Part shown: positions 1 through 6,863 of the stretch, piece after piece
Layout of the letters: each line of letters starts with the position of its first letter
Numbering within the stretch: the stretch's first letter is position 1
Origin: Variovorax sp.
Lineage (GTDB): Bacteria > Pseudomonadota > Gammaproteobacteria > Burkholderiales > Burkholderiaceae_C
DNA length: 16,487 nt
Direction: 5' to 3'
Assembly: GCA_028292145.1 (NCBI GenBank)
Contig: JAQGMX010000532.1
Span: 1-16,487 of the forward strand
The notes under the pieces: generated by a model
What the model was told of the DNA's origin: nothing
Seen by the model: only the letters and a program-made list of their open reading frames with translations
Databases searched by the model: none
Program-made: the position numbers and the translations under genes

Positions 1-671
1 CCGGCTTCTTCGACGCCCTGCTTCTTCAGCGCCGAGAACAGTTTCACCTCGCCGCCGCCGGCCTGCAGTCGCGCGATGGACAGCGCCTTGGCGCCTTCGG
101 AACGCGTGAGCTTGTCGGATTTGGTCAGCAGCACCAGGAACTTGAGTCCGGCCTCGACGCGCGGGCGAATGACGTCGAGCAGGATGTCGTCGAGCTCGGT
201 CAGGCCGTGGCGCGGATCGCACATCAGCACCACGCCGCGCAGGTTCTCGCGCGTCATAAGGTAGTTGCCCATCACGCGCTGCCAGCGCAGCTTGGCTTCG
301 CGCGGCACCGCGGCATAGCCGTAACCGGGCAGGTCGGCCAACACGGCGTCGTCGAGCTTCTGCTTGCCGACGCCGAACAGGTTGATGTGCTGCGTGCGGC
401 CCGGCGTCTTCGACGCGTAGGCCAGCCGGTGCTGCTGCGTGAGCGTGTTGATGGCGGTGGATTTGCCCGCGTTGGAGCGGCCGACGAAGGCGATTTCGGG
501 CAGATCGAAGGGCGGCAGATGCTCCAGCTGGGGGGCGCTGGTCAGGAAATGGGCGGTGTGCAGCCAGCCCATGGCCGTGCGGATTCGGTCGGGACTGAGC
601 GCGGCGGGTCGCGTGGCGTTGGCCGTGGCATGAACCGTGGCATTAGCCGGTGAGGGCGCGGGGGAGGTCAT
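1..671 (-). CDS. engB: Ribosome biogenesis GTPase EngB (YihA/YsxC), 3' end outside the window
   Basis: EngB is an essential-type GTPase of the TrmE-Era-EngA-EngB family that acts in assembly of the large ribosomal subunit. Reading leftward from the ATG at 671-669 gives 223 codons without a stop; the C-terminus lies beyond the left edge. All G motifs are visible: P-loop GRSNAGKS at residues 64-71, the switch segment KTPGRTQHINLF at 88-99, G3 DLPG at 113-116, G4 TKSD at 183-186 and G5 SALK at 213-216. The family core begins near residue 34 (MGWLHTAHFL), so the first 33 residues are an extension that contains a four-residue repeat. An alternative ATG at 572-570 would remove it. Neither start has a clear Shine-Dalgarno sequence. 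The gene is divergent from the cytochrome c4 gene and shares a 72-bp promoter region with it. The identity is secure; the start is not. Confidence 0.96.
   Translation of the reverse strand, partial: MTSPAPSPANATVHATANATRPAALSPDRIRTAMGWLHTAHFLTSAPQLEHLPPFDLPEIAFVGRSNAGKSTAINTLTQQHRLAYASKTPGRTQHINLFGVGKQKLDDAVLADLPGYGYAAVPREAKLRWQRVMGNYLMTRENLRGVVLMCDPRHGLTELDDILLDVIRPRVEAGLKFLVLLTKSDKLTRSEGAKALSIARLQAGGGEVKLFSALKKQGVEEA
612..647. repeat. Three imperfect 12-bp tandem repeats in the engB 5' end
   Basis: The hexamer CGTGGC recurs at 612, 624 and 636, exactly 12 bp apart, and each copy is followed by a related hexamer (GTTGGC, ATGAAC, ATTAGC). In the engB frame this encodes the repeat ANAT-VHAT-ANAT at residues 9-20, ahead of the conserved domain. 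Confidence 0.75.
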
Positions 672-696
672 CTGAAGGCTTTCGGTACAAGGGGCC

Positions 697-724
697 ATTG
701 TAGAATCGCGCCGTTTTGCGCCAA
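697..724. promoter_or_regulatory. Candidate back-to-back promoters between engB and cytochrome c4
   Basis: On the minus strand, TTGGCG (complement of 719-724), a 16-bp spacer and TACAAT (complement of 697-702) form a sigma70-like promoter pointing at engB. On the plus strand, TAGAAT at 701-706 is a good -10 hexamer for the cytochrome gene, but no convincing -35 lies upstream of it. The two -10 elements overlap by two bases. This is seen in the sequence; activity is inferred. Confidence 0.45.
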
Positions 725-743
725 TAAATCGAAGCCCCCCGAT

Positions 744-1487
744 ATGAAGTTGTTTGCCAATCTCCTGCTTGCAGCCCTCATCGGCACTGCCGTTGGCGTC
801 AGTTTTGTAGCGGAGGCGGCCGACGCGCCTGCTGCTGCCGCTGCTGCGCCGGGTGCCCCGACGGGGCCAGCCGCCGAAGGCGCCGCCCCTGCGGCACCGG
901 CCGTTCCGGCCAAGCCCGCCCGGCCGGCCAAGCCCGATCCGGCGAAGGGCGACACGCTCTTCAACACCGCACCGGCCAACAGCCAGAGCTGTGCGTCCTG
1001 CCATAACGCGGACGGCAACTCGGCGATTCCGGCCAACCCCAAGCTGGCGCAGCAGCATCCCGAATACATCGTCAAGCAGCTGCAGGACATCAAGTCCGGC
1101 AAGCGCAAGAGTTCGATCATGAAGCCGTACGCGTCGGCACTTTCGGACGACGACATGCGCAACATCGCCTGGTTTGTCGGCGCCAAGCCGATCAAGACCG
1201 GCTTCTCGAAAGAGAAGGACACGGTCGCGCTGGGCGAGAAGATCTACCGCGGCGGCATCGCCGACCGCCAGATCGCTGCCTGCGCCGGCTGCCACAGCCC
1301 GAACGGTGCCGGGATTCCCGCGCAATACCCGCGCCTCGGCGGTCAGCATGCCGACTACACGGCAGCGCAGCTGGTGGCCTTCCGCGACGGCGTCCGCACC
1401 AACAGCCTGCAGATGACCGGCGTCGCAGCCAAACTCAACGACCGCGAAATCAAGGCCGTTTCGGACTACATCGCAGGACTGCGTTGA
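744..1487 (+). CDS. Dihaem cytochrome c4 (periplasmic c-type cytochrome)
   Basis: The product is a 247-residue secreted dihaem cytochrome c. The N-terminus MKLFANLLLAALIGTAVGVS followed by FVAEAADA is a Sec signal peptide, with cleavage probable near residue 26. Two haem-attachment motifs are present, CASCH at 83-87 and CAGCH at 180-184, each followed by a likely axial methionine (M126 and M224). This two-domain layout is typical of cytochrome c4, which carries electrons from the bc1 complex to terminal oxidases. An Ala/Pro/Lys-rich stretch of about 40 residues (roughly 26-68) separates the signal peptide from the first haem domain and is longer than I would expect for c4. The haems would be attached by the ResB-CcsB system encoded just downstream, although a strong terminator separates the two units. 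The ATG at 744 has only a weak upstream purine run; no better start is visible. Confidence 0.93.
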   Translation: MKLFANLLLAALIGTAVGVSFVAEAADAPAAAAAAPGAPTGPAAEGAAPAAPAVPAKPARPAKPDPAKGDTLFNTAPANSQSCASCHNADGNSAIPANPKLAQQHPEYIVKQLQDIKSGKRKSSIMKPYASALSDDDMRNIAWFVGAKPIKTGFSKEKDTVALGEKIYRGGIADRQIAACAGCHSPNGAGIPAQYPRLGGQHADYTAAQLVAFRDGVRTNSLQMTGVAAKLNDREIKAVSDYIAGLR

Positions 1488-1551
1488 TCCGGGTCCAGTC
1501 GTCGCGCTTTGCGTGCCTGCGTTGAACTAACCGCCGATAACAATTCCAAAC

Positions 1552-1587
1552 AAGGCGGGCCGATCCAGAGGGATGGCCCGCCTTTTT
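1552..1587 (+). terminator. Strong intrinsic terminator after the cytochrome c4 gene
   Basis: A perfect 10-bp stem (AAGGCGGGCC at 1552-1561 with GGCCCGCCTT at 1575-1584) encloses a 13-nt loop that can itself pair ATCC with GGAT. The stem runs into the T-tract at 1583-1587, and further T residues follow. It ends cytochrome transcription about 65 bp past the stop and lies 28 bp before the resB ATG. Because it overlaps the upstream TTG at 1586, that codon is an unlikely resB start. Confidence 0.9.
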
Positions 1588-1615
1588 GCTTTTCCGAGAG
1601 ACAAAGCCCGCAGCC

Positions 1616-3796
1616 ATGTCAGTTTCCACCCACGGCCTTCGCGTCCGTCGCGGTCCGCAAGCGGTTCGCGCGGCGGTGGAGCTCTTCTCGTCGATGCGCT
1701 TCGCCATCGCGCTGCTCACGGTCATCTGCATCGCATCGATCATCGGCACGGTGCTCAAGCAGCATGAGCCGGTTGGCAATTACGTCAACCAGTTCGGGCC
1801 TTTCTGGGCCGCGCTGTTCCGGCTGGCGCGGCTGGATTCGATCTACAGCGCCTGGTGGTTCCTGCTGATCCTGCTGTTTCTGGTGATCAGCACATCGCTC
1901 TGCATCTCGCGCAACACGCCGCGCATCCTGGCCGATCTGCGGACTTTCAAGGAAGACATCCGCGCGCAAAGCCTCAAGGCCTTCGGCCAGCGCGCAGCGA
2001 CGACCTTGCCCGAGCCTCCGGAGGCTGCCGCGCAGCGCATCGGCCAGATGCTCGTGGGCGGCGGCTGGAAAGTGAAGCTGCAGCACCGCGAGGGCGCCGG
2101 CGACGGCCGCGGCTGGATGGTCGCGGCGCGGGCCGGCGGCGCGCACAAGCTGGGCTACATCGCAGCGCACGGCGCCATCGTGCTGATCTGCCTGGGCGGG
2201 CTGCTCGACGGCGATCTGGTGGTGCGGGCGCAGACCTGGTTCAACGGCAAGAGCGTTTTCACCGGCGGCGGCATGATCGCCGACGTCGCGCCGGAGCACC
2301 GTTTGTCGCCGAACAATCCGACGTTTCGCGGCAACATCCTGGTGGCAGAGGGCGGGCAATCGAGCGTCGCGATCCTGAACCAGTCGGACGGCGTGCTGCT
2401 GCAGGAGCTGCCTTTTTCGATCGAGCTGAAGAAATTCATCGTCGACTACTACTCGACCGGCATGCCCAAGCTGTTCGCCAGCGAAGTGGTGCTGCACGAC
2501 CGCGAAACCGGCGCCCGGGTGCCGGCACGGATCGAGGTCAACCATCCGGCCAGCTACAGGGGCGTGGAAATCTACCAGTCGAGCTTCGACGACGGCGGCT
2601 CCAGCGTGAAGCTCAAGGCGGTGCCGATGGCGGCTGCGGCCAAGCCGTTCGAGCTCGAAGGAAAGATCGGCACCAGCGCCGAGATCACCAACGGCAGCGA
2701 CAAGCTCACGCTCGAATATGTCGCGCTGCGGGTCATCAACGTCGAGAACTTCGCCGACGAGGCCAACGGCCCGTTGACCAGCGGCGCCGACGTGCGAAAG
2801 GTCGATCTGCAGAGCCGCCTGGAATCGCGCATGGGCGCGGCCAACAAGACCGACAAGCCCAAGACGCTGCGCAACATCGGCCCGAGCATCGGCTACAAGC
2901 TGCGCGATGCATCCGGTCAGGCGCGGGAGTATCAGAATTACATGGTGCCGGTCGATACCGGCGACGGCCAGCCGGTGTTCCTGCTCGGCATGCGCGAACG
3001 GCCGGAGGACGCGTTCCGCTACCTGCGCGTGCCGGCCGACGAGGAAGGTTCCATGGACGGTTTCGTGCGCATGCGCACCGCGCTGGCCGATCCGGCGGTG
3101 CGCGCCCGCGCCGTCGAGCGCTACATCGCCCGCGCCGCCGATCCGACGCGCACCGAGCTTGCCGGCCAGCTGCGCGCGTCGGCGACCCGCGCGCTGGCGC
3201 TGTTCGCTGGCACCGAGCGCGCAAAGGACGATGCGACCAGCCAGGGCGGCTGGCAGGCCATCGCCGAATTCATGGAAGCCAACGTGCCGCAGGCCGAGCG
3301 CGAACGCGCGGGAACGGTGCTGGTGCGCATCCTCAACGAAGTGTTGTTCGAAGTGCTCAACCTGAGCCGCGAGTCGGCCGGCCAGGCGGCATTGCCGGGC
3401 GACGACAGATCGCAGGCGTTCCTGACGCAGGCGGTGCTGGCGATCAGCGATGCGCATTTCTACCCGGCGCCGCTCGCGATGATGATGACCGACTTCACGC
3501 AGGTGCAGGCCAGCGTGTTCCAGGTCGCCCGCGCGCCGGGCAAGAACATCGTCTATCTGGGCTGCCTGTTCCTGATCGTCGGGATTTTCGCGATGCTCTA
3601 CGTGCGCGACCGGCGCCTGTGGGTCTGGCTCGCACCGAAGGCCGACGGCAGCGGAACCGAGGCCACGATGGCGTTTTCGGTCAATCGCCCGACGATGGAC
3701 AGCGACCGCGAATTCGACAATCTCAAAGACAAGCTGCTCGCCCTCGGGAAAGCCCCGGGAAAAGAGCCTGTCGTTTCGAAAGACATTGCGTCATGA
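1616..3796 (+). CDS. resB: Cytochrome c biogenesis protein ResB (Ccs1), System II
   Basis: The 726-residue ResB/Ccs1 protein is one half of the System II haem export and cytochrome c synthetase complex, held in the inner membrane with a large periplasmic domain. The typical layout is visible: two N-terminal membrane segments (about 29-47 and 80-97), a third at about 180-197, a long periplasmic region from about 200 to 640, and a last segment at 644-662 followed by a charged cytoplasmic tail. The frame is open further up to a TTG at 1586, but that codon sits in the terminator T-tract. The ATG at 1616 gives an N-terminus (MSVSTHGLRVRRGPQAVRAA) consistent with what I know of betaproteobacterial ResB proteins. 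No strong Shine-Dalgarno sequence is seen. The stop overlaps the ccsB start (ATGA), implying co-translation. The periplasmic domain is large, as expected for this lineage. Confidence 0.95.
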   Translation: MSVSTHGLRVRRGPQAVRAAVELFSSMRFAIALLTVICIASIIGTVLKQHEPVGNYVNQFGPFWAALFRLARLDSIYSAWWFLLILLFLVISTSLCISRNTPRILADLRTFKEDIRAQSLKAFGQRAATTLPEPPEAAAQRIGQMLVGGGWKVKLQHREGAGDGRGWMVAARAGGAHKLGYIAAHGAIVLICLGGLLDGDLVVRAQTWFNGKSVFTGGGMIADVAPEHRLSPNNPTFRGNILVAEGGQSSVAILNQSDGVLLQELPFSIELKKFIVDYYSTGMPKLFASEVVLHDRETGARVPARIEVNHPASYRGVEIYQSSFDDGGSSVKLKAVPMAAAAKPFELEGKIGTSAEITNGSDKLTLEYVALRVINVENFADEANGPLTSGADVRKVDLQSRLESRMGAANKTDKPKTLRNIGPSIGYKLRDASGQAREYQNYMVPVDTGDGQPVFLLGMRERPEDAFRYLRVPADEEGSMDGFVRMRTALADPAVRARAVERYIARAADPTRTELAGQLRASATRALALFAGTERAKDDATSQGGWQAIAEFMEANVPQAERERAGTVLVRILNEVLFEVLNLSRESAGQAALPGDDRSQAFLTQAVLAISDAHFYPAPLAMMMTDFTQVQASVFQVARAPGKNIVYLGCLFLIVGIFAMLYVRDRRLWVWLAPKADGSGTEATMAFSVNRPTMDSDREFDNLKDKLLALGKAPGKEPVVSKDIAS

Positions 3797-5109
3797 ACAC
3801 CACGACCCTCACGCTCCACGACAGCTGGCGCTCGCGCCGCGACGCCTTCGACTGGGTGTTCGCCGCGCTGGTCGTGGCCGGCGGGCTGTTCGCCTTCGCG
3901 CGGCACGGCGCTTCGATGGACTATTACGAGAAGCCGATCCTCGTCGCCGCACTGGCCGCGATGGTCGGCCTCGGCTGGTTCTGGCGCCCGTTGCGGGTGC
4001 TGGCGATCGTCGTCGCGGCGGCGTCGCTGCTGGCGATCAGCTCGTACCAGGGCGATCTGGGACGGGCGGAAACCGTGTTCTGGCTCAAATACTTCCTGTC
4101 GAGCCAGTCGGCCATCCTGTGGATGAGCGTGCTGTTCTTCATGAGCACGACTTTCTACTGGCTCGGACTTTTCGGCGGCAAGCAGGGCGACGCGATGGAG
4201 CTGATCGGCTCGCGCATCGCCTGGGCGGCGATCACGATGGCTTTGATCGGCACGATGGTGCGCTGGTACGAGAGCCATCAGCTCGGCCCGGACATCGGCC
4301 ATATTCCGGTCAGCAATCTTTATGAAGTCTTCGTGCTTTTCAGCTGGCTGACGGCGGCGTTCTATCTGTATTTCGAGGAGCGCTACGCCACGCGCACGAT
4401 GGGCGCATTCGTGATGCTGATCGTCAGCGCGGCGATCGGTTTCCTGCTCTGGTACACGCTGGTGCGCGATGCGCAGGAGATCCAGCCGCTGGTTCCCGCG
4501 CTGCAAAGCTGGTGGATGAAGCTGCACGTGCCGGCCAATTTCATCGGTTACGGCACTTTCTCGCTGGCCGCGATGGTGGCTTTTGCGTATCTCATCAAGG
4601 AACAGGCGAGCGAAACCCGCTGGTACAAGCTGACGCCGATCTGGCTTCTGGGCGTGGCGCTGTGCTTCGTGCCGGTCGCTTTTCGGCAGCGGGTGCAGGA
4701 GGCGGGCGGCAGCTACTGGCTCGGTTATGCGGCGATTGCGACGCTGATCGCGGGCGGCATCCTGTTCGGCCGGAAACGCATCGCCGCGCGGCTGCCGAGC
4801 AACGAGGTGTTGGACGACGTCATGTACAAGTCGATCGCGGTCGGCTTCGCGTTCTTCACCATCGCCACCGTGCTCGGCGCGCTGTGGGCGGCCGATGCAT
4901 GGGGCGGTTACTGGAGCTGGGACCCGAAAGAGACGTGGGCGCTGATCGTCTGGCTGAATTACGCAGCCTGGCTGCACATGCGTCTCGTCAAGGGCCTTCG
5001 GGGAACCGTTGCCGCCTGGTGGGCTCTGATCGGGCTGGCGGTTACGACATTTGCGTTTCTCGGCGTCAACATGTTCCTGAGCGGGTTGCACAGCTATGGC
5101 ACCCTTTGA
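3793..5109 (+). CDS. ccsB: Cytochrome c biogenesis protein CcsB (CcsA/ResC family)
   Basis: This 438-residue polytopic membrane protein is the haem-handling partner of ResB; together they move haem to the periplasm and ligate it to CXXCH apocytochromes. The tryptophan-rich WWD haem-binding motif is clear at 370-384 (WGGYWSWDPKETWAL). Histidines in family-typical settings include H170 (HIPVSNLYE), H245 (LHVPANF), H395 (WLHMR) and H433 (GLHSYG). About eight hydrophobic segments are visible, for example 21-36, 48-64, 68-82, 107-126, 141-156, 204-221, 250-267 and 407-428. The ATG at 3793 overlaps the resB stop by 4 nt, so the two genes form one translationally coupled unit. The natural client in this window is the cytochrome c4 encoded upstream. 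No clear terminator follows; msrP begins 61 nt later. Confidence 0.96.
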   Translation: MNTTTLTLHDSWRSRRDAFDWVFAALVVAGGLFAFARHGASMDYYEKPILVAALAAMVGLGWFWRPLRVLAIVVAAASLLAISSYQGDLGRAETVFWLKYFLSSQSAILWMSVLFFMSTTFYWLGLFGGKQGDAMELIGSRIAWAAITMALIGTMVRWYESHQLGPDIGHIPVSNLYEVFVLFSWLTAAFYLYFEERYATRTMGAFVMLIVSAAIGFLLWYTLVRDAQEIQPLVPALQSWWMKLHVPANFIGYGTFSLAAMVAFAYLIKEQASETRWYKLTPIWLLGVALCFVPVAFRQRVQEAGGSYWLGYAAIATLIAGGILFGRKRIAARLPSNEVLDDVMYKSIAVGFAFFTIATVLGALWAADAWGGYWSWDPKETWALIVWLNYAAWLHMRLVKGLRGTVAAWWALIGLAVTTFAFLGVNMFLSGLHSYGTL

Positions 5110-5170
5110 AGGGATCCATTCGCGTCTGCATTGCGTATCCTGATACTCACCAGCCAAATAAAGGCGCGAC
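5110..5170 (+). promoter_or_regulatory. Short ccsB-msrP spacer with a dyad and the msrP ribosome-binding site
   Basis: The spacer holds a short dyad, GTATC-CT-GATAC (5135-5146), and an AAGG at 5161-5164 placed 6 nt before the msrP ATG. A TTGCGT at 5131-5136 resembles a -35 element, but the matching -10 is poor. Whether msrP has its own promoter or is transcribed from resB-ccsB cannot be decided from the sequence. Confidence 0.35.
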
Positions 5171-6169
5171 ATGCTGATCCGATCGAGCGACACAGGTTTT
5201 TCCCACCCCCTCTCCAGCGAAATCACGCCGCGCGAGGCTTACGAAGGCCGGCGCGACATGCTCAGGCTGATGGCGACCGGCGCAGCCGGCGTCGCGATGG
5301 CGTCCTGGGCGGCGCGCGATGCGTTGGCGCAGGCCGAAGCACCAGGCAAGCTGGCGGCGCTCAAAGGCGCCAAATCGGCGGTGCCGGGTGCGCAATCGAT
5401 GGAAAAGGTCACCGATTACAAGGATGCGACCACCTACAACAACTTCTACGAGTTCGGCACCGACAAGTCCGATCCGGCCAAGAACGCGGGCACGCTGAAG
5501 ACGCGTCCGTGGACGGTGGAGGTCGAAGGCCTGGTCAAGAAACCGGGCAAGTACGGCATCGAGGACCTGATCAAGATGAGTGCGCAGGAAGAGCGCATCT
5601 ACAAGCTGCGTTGCGTCGAAGGCTGGTCGATGGTGATTCCGTGGGTCGGCTATTCGCTGGCTGAACTCATCAAGAAGGTCGAGCCGCAGGGCAATGCCAA
5701 ATACGTCGAATTCGTTACGCTGGCCGATCCGAAGACGATGCCGTTCGTCGGTTCCCGCGTGCTGGACTGGCCGTATGCCGAAGGCCTGCGCATGGACGAG
5801 GCGATGCATCCGCTGACGCTGCTGAGCTTCGGCATGTACGGCGAAGTGCTGCCGAACCAGAACGGCGCGCCGGTGCGGCTGGTGGTGCCGTGGAAATACG
5901 GTTTCAAGTCGGCCAAGTCGATCGTCAAGATCCGCTTCGTCGAAAAAGAACCCGGCACCGCCTGGAACAAGGCTGCGGCCAACGAATACGGCTTCTATTC
6001 GAACGTGAATCCGAACGTCGACCATCCGCGCTGGAGCCAGGCGACAGAGCGCCGCATCGGCGACGGCGGCGGGCTTTTCGCCAAGCGCCGCAAGACCGAA
6101 ATGTTCAACGGCTATGAAGCGCAGGTCGGTCAGCTGTATGCGGGCATGGACCTGAAGAAGAACTTCTGA
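5171..6169 (+). CDS. msrP: Protein-methionine-sulfoxide reductase catalytic subunit MsrP (YedY)
   Basis: MsrP is a periplasmic molybdopterin enzyme that reduces methionine sulfoxide in envelope proteins damaged by oxidants. The 332-residue precursor has a Tat-type signal: the twin arginines R27-R28 in GRRDMLRLM, then a hydrophobic run ending near ALAQA (51-55). The sulfite-oxidase-type core follows, with C148 in the conserved YKLRCVEGW block as the expected molybdenum ligand. Further family-like segments are PFVGSRVLDWPYAEGLRMDEAMHP, read as two adjoining short blocks near 197-220, and APVRLVVPWKYGFKSAKSIV, which ends near 258. The length fits the family. The ATG at 5171 is supported by AAGG at 5161-5164. 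msrQ follows after 13 nt, forming the usual msrPQ pair, which here lies directly after the cytochrome maturation genes. Confidence 0.96.
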   Translation: MLIRSSDTGFSHPLSSEITPREAYEGRRDMLRLMATGAAGVAMASWAARDALAQAEAPGKLAALKGAKSAVPGAQSMEKVTDYKDATTYNNFYEFGTDKSDPAKNAGTLKTRPWTVEVEGLVKKPGKYGIEDLIKMSAQEERIYKLRCVEGWSMVIPWVGYSLAELIKKVEPQGNAKYVEFVTLADPKTMPFVGSRVLDWPYAEGLRMDEAMHPLTLLSFGMYGEVLPNQNGAPVRLVVPWKYGFKSAKSIVKIRFVEKEPGTAWNKAAANEYGFYSNVNPNVDHPRWSQATERRIGDGGGLFAKRRKTEMFNGYEAQVGQLYAGMDLKKNF

Positions 6170-6182
6170 GCAGGGCGGCCGC

Positions 6183-6863
6183 GTGAACAAGCTGTTGATG
6201 AGCAAGGCGGGAAAGCCGGCAATATTTCTGCTGTGCCTGCTGCCGTTTCTTTGGCTCGTCTACGGCGCATTCACCGACGGGCTGGGAGCGAATCCCGCCG
6301 AGTACCTGATCCGCTCGACCGGCGACTGGACGCTGCGCTTCATCTGCATCGTGCTGGCCGTGACGCCGTTCCGCGTCACCTTCAAGCTCACCGGGCTGGC
6401 GCGCTACCGGCGGATGCTGGGATTGTTCGTCTATTTCTACGTCGTGGTGCACCTGCTGAGCTACAGCTGGTTCGACATGGGTTTCGACATCGGCGAGATC
6501 GCCAAGGACATTGCCAAGCGGAACTTCATCCTGGTGGGCTTCGCGGCCTTCGTGCTGCTGACGCCGCTGGCGGCGACGTCGTTCAACCGTGCGATCAAGG
6601 CGCTGGGCGCCAAGCGCTGGCAGCGGCTGCACAAGCTGATTTATGTGATCTCCGGACTGGGCCTGCTGCACTTCTTCTGGATGCGCGCCGGCAAGAACAA
6701 CTTTTCTGAAGTGTTCATTTACGCCGGCATCGTCGCAGTATTGATGCTGTGGCGGGTTTGGGACGCCATGCGCAAGTCCCGGCTGCAAAAACAAAAGGCA
6801 GCCGGAGCTGCCCTGAAAAATCCGGCGCAAGGCACGCAGCCCGTGCGCCCCGTCAGTCGCTGA
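6183..6863 (+). CDS. msrQ: MsrQ, haem-binding membrane subunit of the MsrPQ system
   Basis: MsrQ is a b-haem membrane protein of the ferric-reductase-like family that passes electrons from the quinone pool to MsrP. The 226-residue product has about six hydrophobic segments (near 13-30, 51-63, 80-97, 115-131, 152-166 and 177-193). Candidate haem-ligating histidines are H90 (VVVHLLSY), H150 (RLHKLIY) and H163 (LLHFFW). The start is GTG at 6183, preceded by AGGG at 6172-6175. The next in-frame ATG at 6198 would have no ribosome-binding site, so GTG is preferred. The gene lies 13 nt after msrP and is probably co-transcribed. Its last 11 bp overlap the 3' end of lysA on the other strand, so no room remains for a separate terminator. 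The basic, Ala/Pro-rich C-terminal tail (about 198-226) is probably cytoplasmic. Confidence 0.94.
   Translation: MNKLLMSKAGKPAIFLLCLLPFLWLVYGAFTDGLGANPAEYLIRSTGDWTLRFICIVLAVTPFRVTFKLTGLARYRRMLGLFVYFYVVVHLLSYSWFDMGFDIGEIAKDIAKRNFILVGFAAFVLLTPLAATSFNRAIKALGAKRWQRLHKLIYVISGLGLLHFFWMRAGKNNFSEVFIYAGIVAVLMLWRVWDAMRKSRLQKQKAAGAALKNPAQGTQPVRPVSR

Noticed and set aside
1619..3457. A 612-codon open frame antisense to resB
   Set aside because: The composition is His/Arg/Ala/Gly-rich without domains, and resB on the other strand shows clear family features. It is an antisense shadow of GC-rich codon use.
1855..5109. A very long plus-strand frame that stays open across most of resB and continues as ccsB, which could suggest a ResB-CcsB frameshift fusion
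   Set aside because: The part before 3793 is Arg/Gly/Ala-rich and does not resemble any protein, as expected for an off-frame in GC-rich coding DNA. ccsB has its own ATG overlapping the resB stop, and I saw no slippery site that would argue for a programmed shift.
5102..5113. CCCTT-TG-AAGGG dyad at the end of ccsB as a terminator
   Set aside because: The loop would be only 2 nt, the stem is short and no T-tract follows. It is not a credible intrinsic terminator.
3598..5226. A 542-codon open frame antisense to ccsB
   Set aside because: It runs opposite well-conserved CcsB motifs and into msrP, has no recognisable domain, and is explained by codon bias.
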